Of a DNA stretch of 16,525 nt, positions 15,848-16,525 are shown one piece after another (position 1 is the first letter of the stretch; each line of letters opens with the position of its first letter). The position numbers and the translations under genes were made by a program. Source of the stretch: RGIG3009 sp045595445 (GTDB taxonomy: Bacteria > Bacillota > Clostridia > Oscillospirales > Acutalibacteraceae); assembly GCA_045595445.1 (NCBI GenBank), contig JAZOAK010000022.1, forward strand, positions 1 to 16,525, written 5' to 3'. Under the pieces are notes generated by a model. That model saw nothing but the letters and a program-made list of their open reading frames with translations. It was not told the origin of the DNA and made no database searches.

Positions 15848-16525
15848 ATGATCCAGATTTTGAAATACGGTGAGGTCGCAAACGAAGATATTTTTGCTCG
15901 CGCCGTCCCCACCGTCAACGTGGAGAATATCGTCACCGACATTATTGAGAACGTCAAAGCGAACGGTGACAAGGCCTTGTACGAATACTGTGAAAAATTC
16001 GATAAAGCCACCCTCACCTCCTTGCAGGTGACCCCGCAGGAGATCGAGGAAGCAGTGGCGGCTGTTGAGCCGCGATTTTTGGAAATTCTTAAAAAAGCGG
16101 CGGCAAATATTCGAAAATTCCACGAAAAGCAGGTGCGAAACAGTTTTATTATCAACGATGAGAACGGCGTTGTGATCGGGCAAAAGATCATCCCCGTCGA
16201 TCGTGCCGGGTTATACGTCCCCGGCGGCACCGCCGCGTATCCGTCCACCGTACTGATGGACTCCATTCCCGCCAAGATCGCGGGCTGCTCAGAAATAGTT
16301 ATGGTCACACCCCCGAAGAGTGACGGAAGGGTAAATCCCGTTATACTTGCGGCGGCAAAGATCGCGGGAGTTGACAGAATTTTCAAGGTCGGCGGAGCGC
16401 AGGCTGTAGCCGCGCTTGCATACGGCACCGAGTCCGTTCCCAAGGACGATAAAATAGTAGGCCCCGGTAACGCCTTCGTTGCTGAGGCAAAGAGACAGGT
16501 GTTCGGTAAGGTTTCTATCGATATG
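15848..16525 (+). CDS. hisD: Histidinol dehydrogenase (partial, 3' end beyond window)
   Basis: The first 226 codons are present; the complete protein is usually about 430 residues. The enzyme oxidises L-histidinol to histidine in two NAD-dependent steps using zinc. Visible family segments: VDRAGLYVPGGTAAYPSTVLM (about residues 118-138), KVGGAQAVAALAYGT, and VGPGNAFVAEAKRQVFG of the histidinol dehydrogenase signature. The zinc and catalytic histidines lie beyond the edge. GGAGG at 15833-15837 is the ribosome binding site, 5 bp after the hisG stop. Codon use changes sharply near 16280: all Arg codons become AGA/AGG, ATA appears, and AAG replaces AAA, although the reading frame and homology continue. 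Confidence 0.95.
   Translation, partial: MIQILKYGEVANEDIFARAVPTVNVENIVTDIIENVKANGDKALYEYCEKFDKATLTSLQVTPQEIEEAVAAVEPRFLEILKKAAANIRKFHEKQVRNSFIINDENGVVIGQKIIPVDRAGLYVPGGTAAYPSTVLMDSIPAKIAGCSEIVMVTPPKSDGRVNPVILAAAKIAGVDRIFKVGGAQAVAALAYGTESVPKDDKIVGPGNAFVAEAKRQVFGKVSIDM

Noticed and set aside
1..16525. Mobile element, CRISPR array, toxin-antitoxin or defence system
   Set aside because: No transposase, integrase, nuclease, repeat-spacer array or small coupled gene pair was found on either strand; nearly all sequence is accounted for by metabolic genes.

Overview
The window reads as a chromosomal segment of a low-to-mid GC Firmicute, most likely a gut-type clostridium (Oscillospirales/Ruminococcaceae-like). 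This is judged from AGGAGG-type ribosome binding sites before most genes, near-consensus sigma-A promoters, a TrpR-related YerC/YecD regulator, the HisZ plus short HisG pair, and a PutP/AraC neighbourhood. No rRNA, tRNA, CRISPR array, insertion sequence or phage gene was seen. Base composition looks like roughly half GC by eye (not computed).

Layout. (1) Positions 1-2264, minus strand: the 5' part of a large glycoside hydrolase-like gene that runs off the left edge. It has a glutamine-amidotransferase-like N-terminal domain, then a beta-rich region, then a clan GH-A type TIM barrel. (2) 2411-3184, plus strand: a divergent AraC-family regulator. The 146-bp gap between the two holds opposing promoters and a 13-bp direct repeat with a 21-bp period, placed like an AraC-type operator. 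A bidirectional terminator at 3186-3220 closes this gene. (3) 3228-4688, minus: a sodium/proline symporter (PutP) with its own promoter. (4) 4756-5568, minus: a YwaF/TIGR02206-type membrane protein. (5) 5569-5894: a 326-bp intergenic region with divergent promoters, a candidate ARG box, an AT-rich palindrome and a long inverted repeat. (6) 5895-13706, plus: a seven-gene arginine operon argG-argH-argC-argJ-argB-argD-argF, closed by a strong terminator at 13709-13738. (7) 13827 to the right edge, plus: a histidine operon start, YerC/YecD-like regulator-hisZ-hisG-hisD, with hisD cut by the window edge.

How the genes work together. The arginine operon encodes the acetylated (cyclic) route from N-acetylglutamate. 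ArgB phosphorylates it, ArgC reduces it, ArgD transaminates it, and ArgJ moves the acetyl group from acetylornithine back to glutamate, releasing ornithine. ArgF makes citrulline, and ArgG and ArgH finish arginine. ArgJ recycling means a separate ArgA/ArgE is not strictly needed. A perfect TTGACA-17 bp-TATAAT promoter with an ARG-box-like sequence just upstream suggests a strong, ArgR-controlled unit. In the histidine operon, HisZ and the short HisG together form the first enzyme, and the leading TrpR-like gene is a good candidate for the operon's own regulator: a dyad sits between its -35 and -10 elements.

Most of the window is well-understood metabolism. The points most worth a second look are the putative AraC operator with its large, poorly classified hydrolase target, the operator-like dyad before the his operon, the unexplained inverted repeat at 5622-5695, and an abrupt codon-usage change inside hisD near position 16280.
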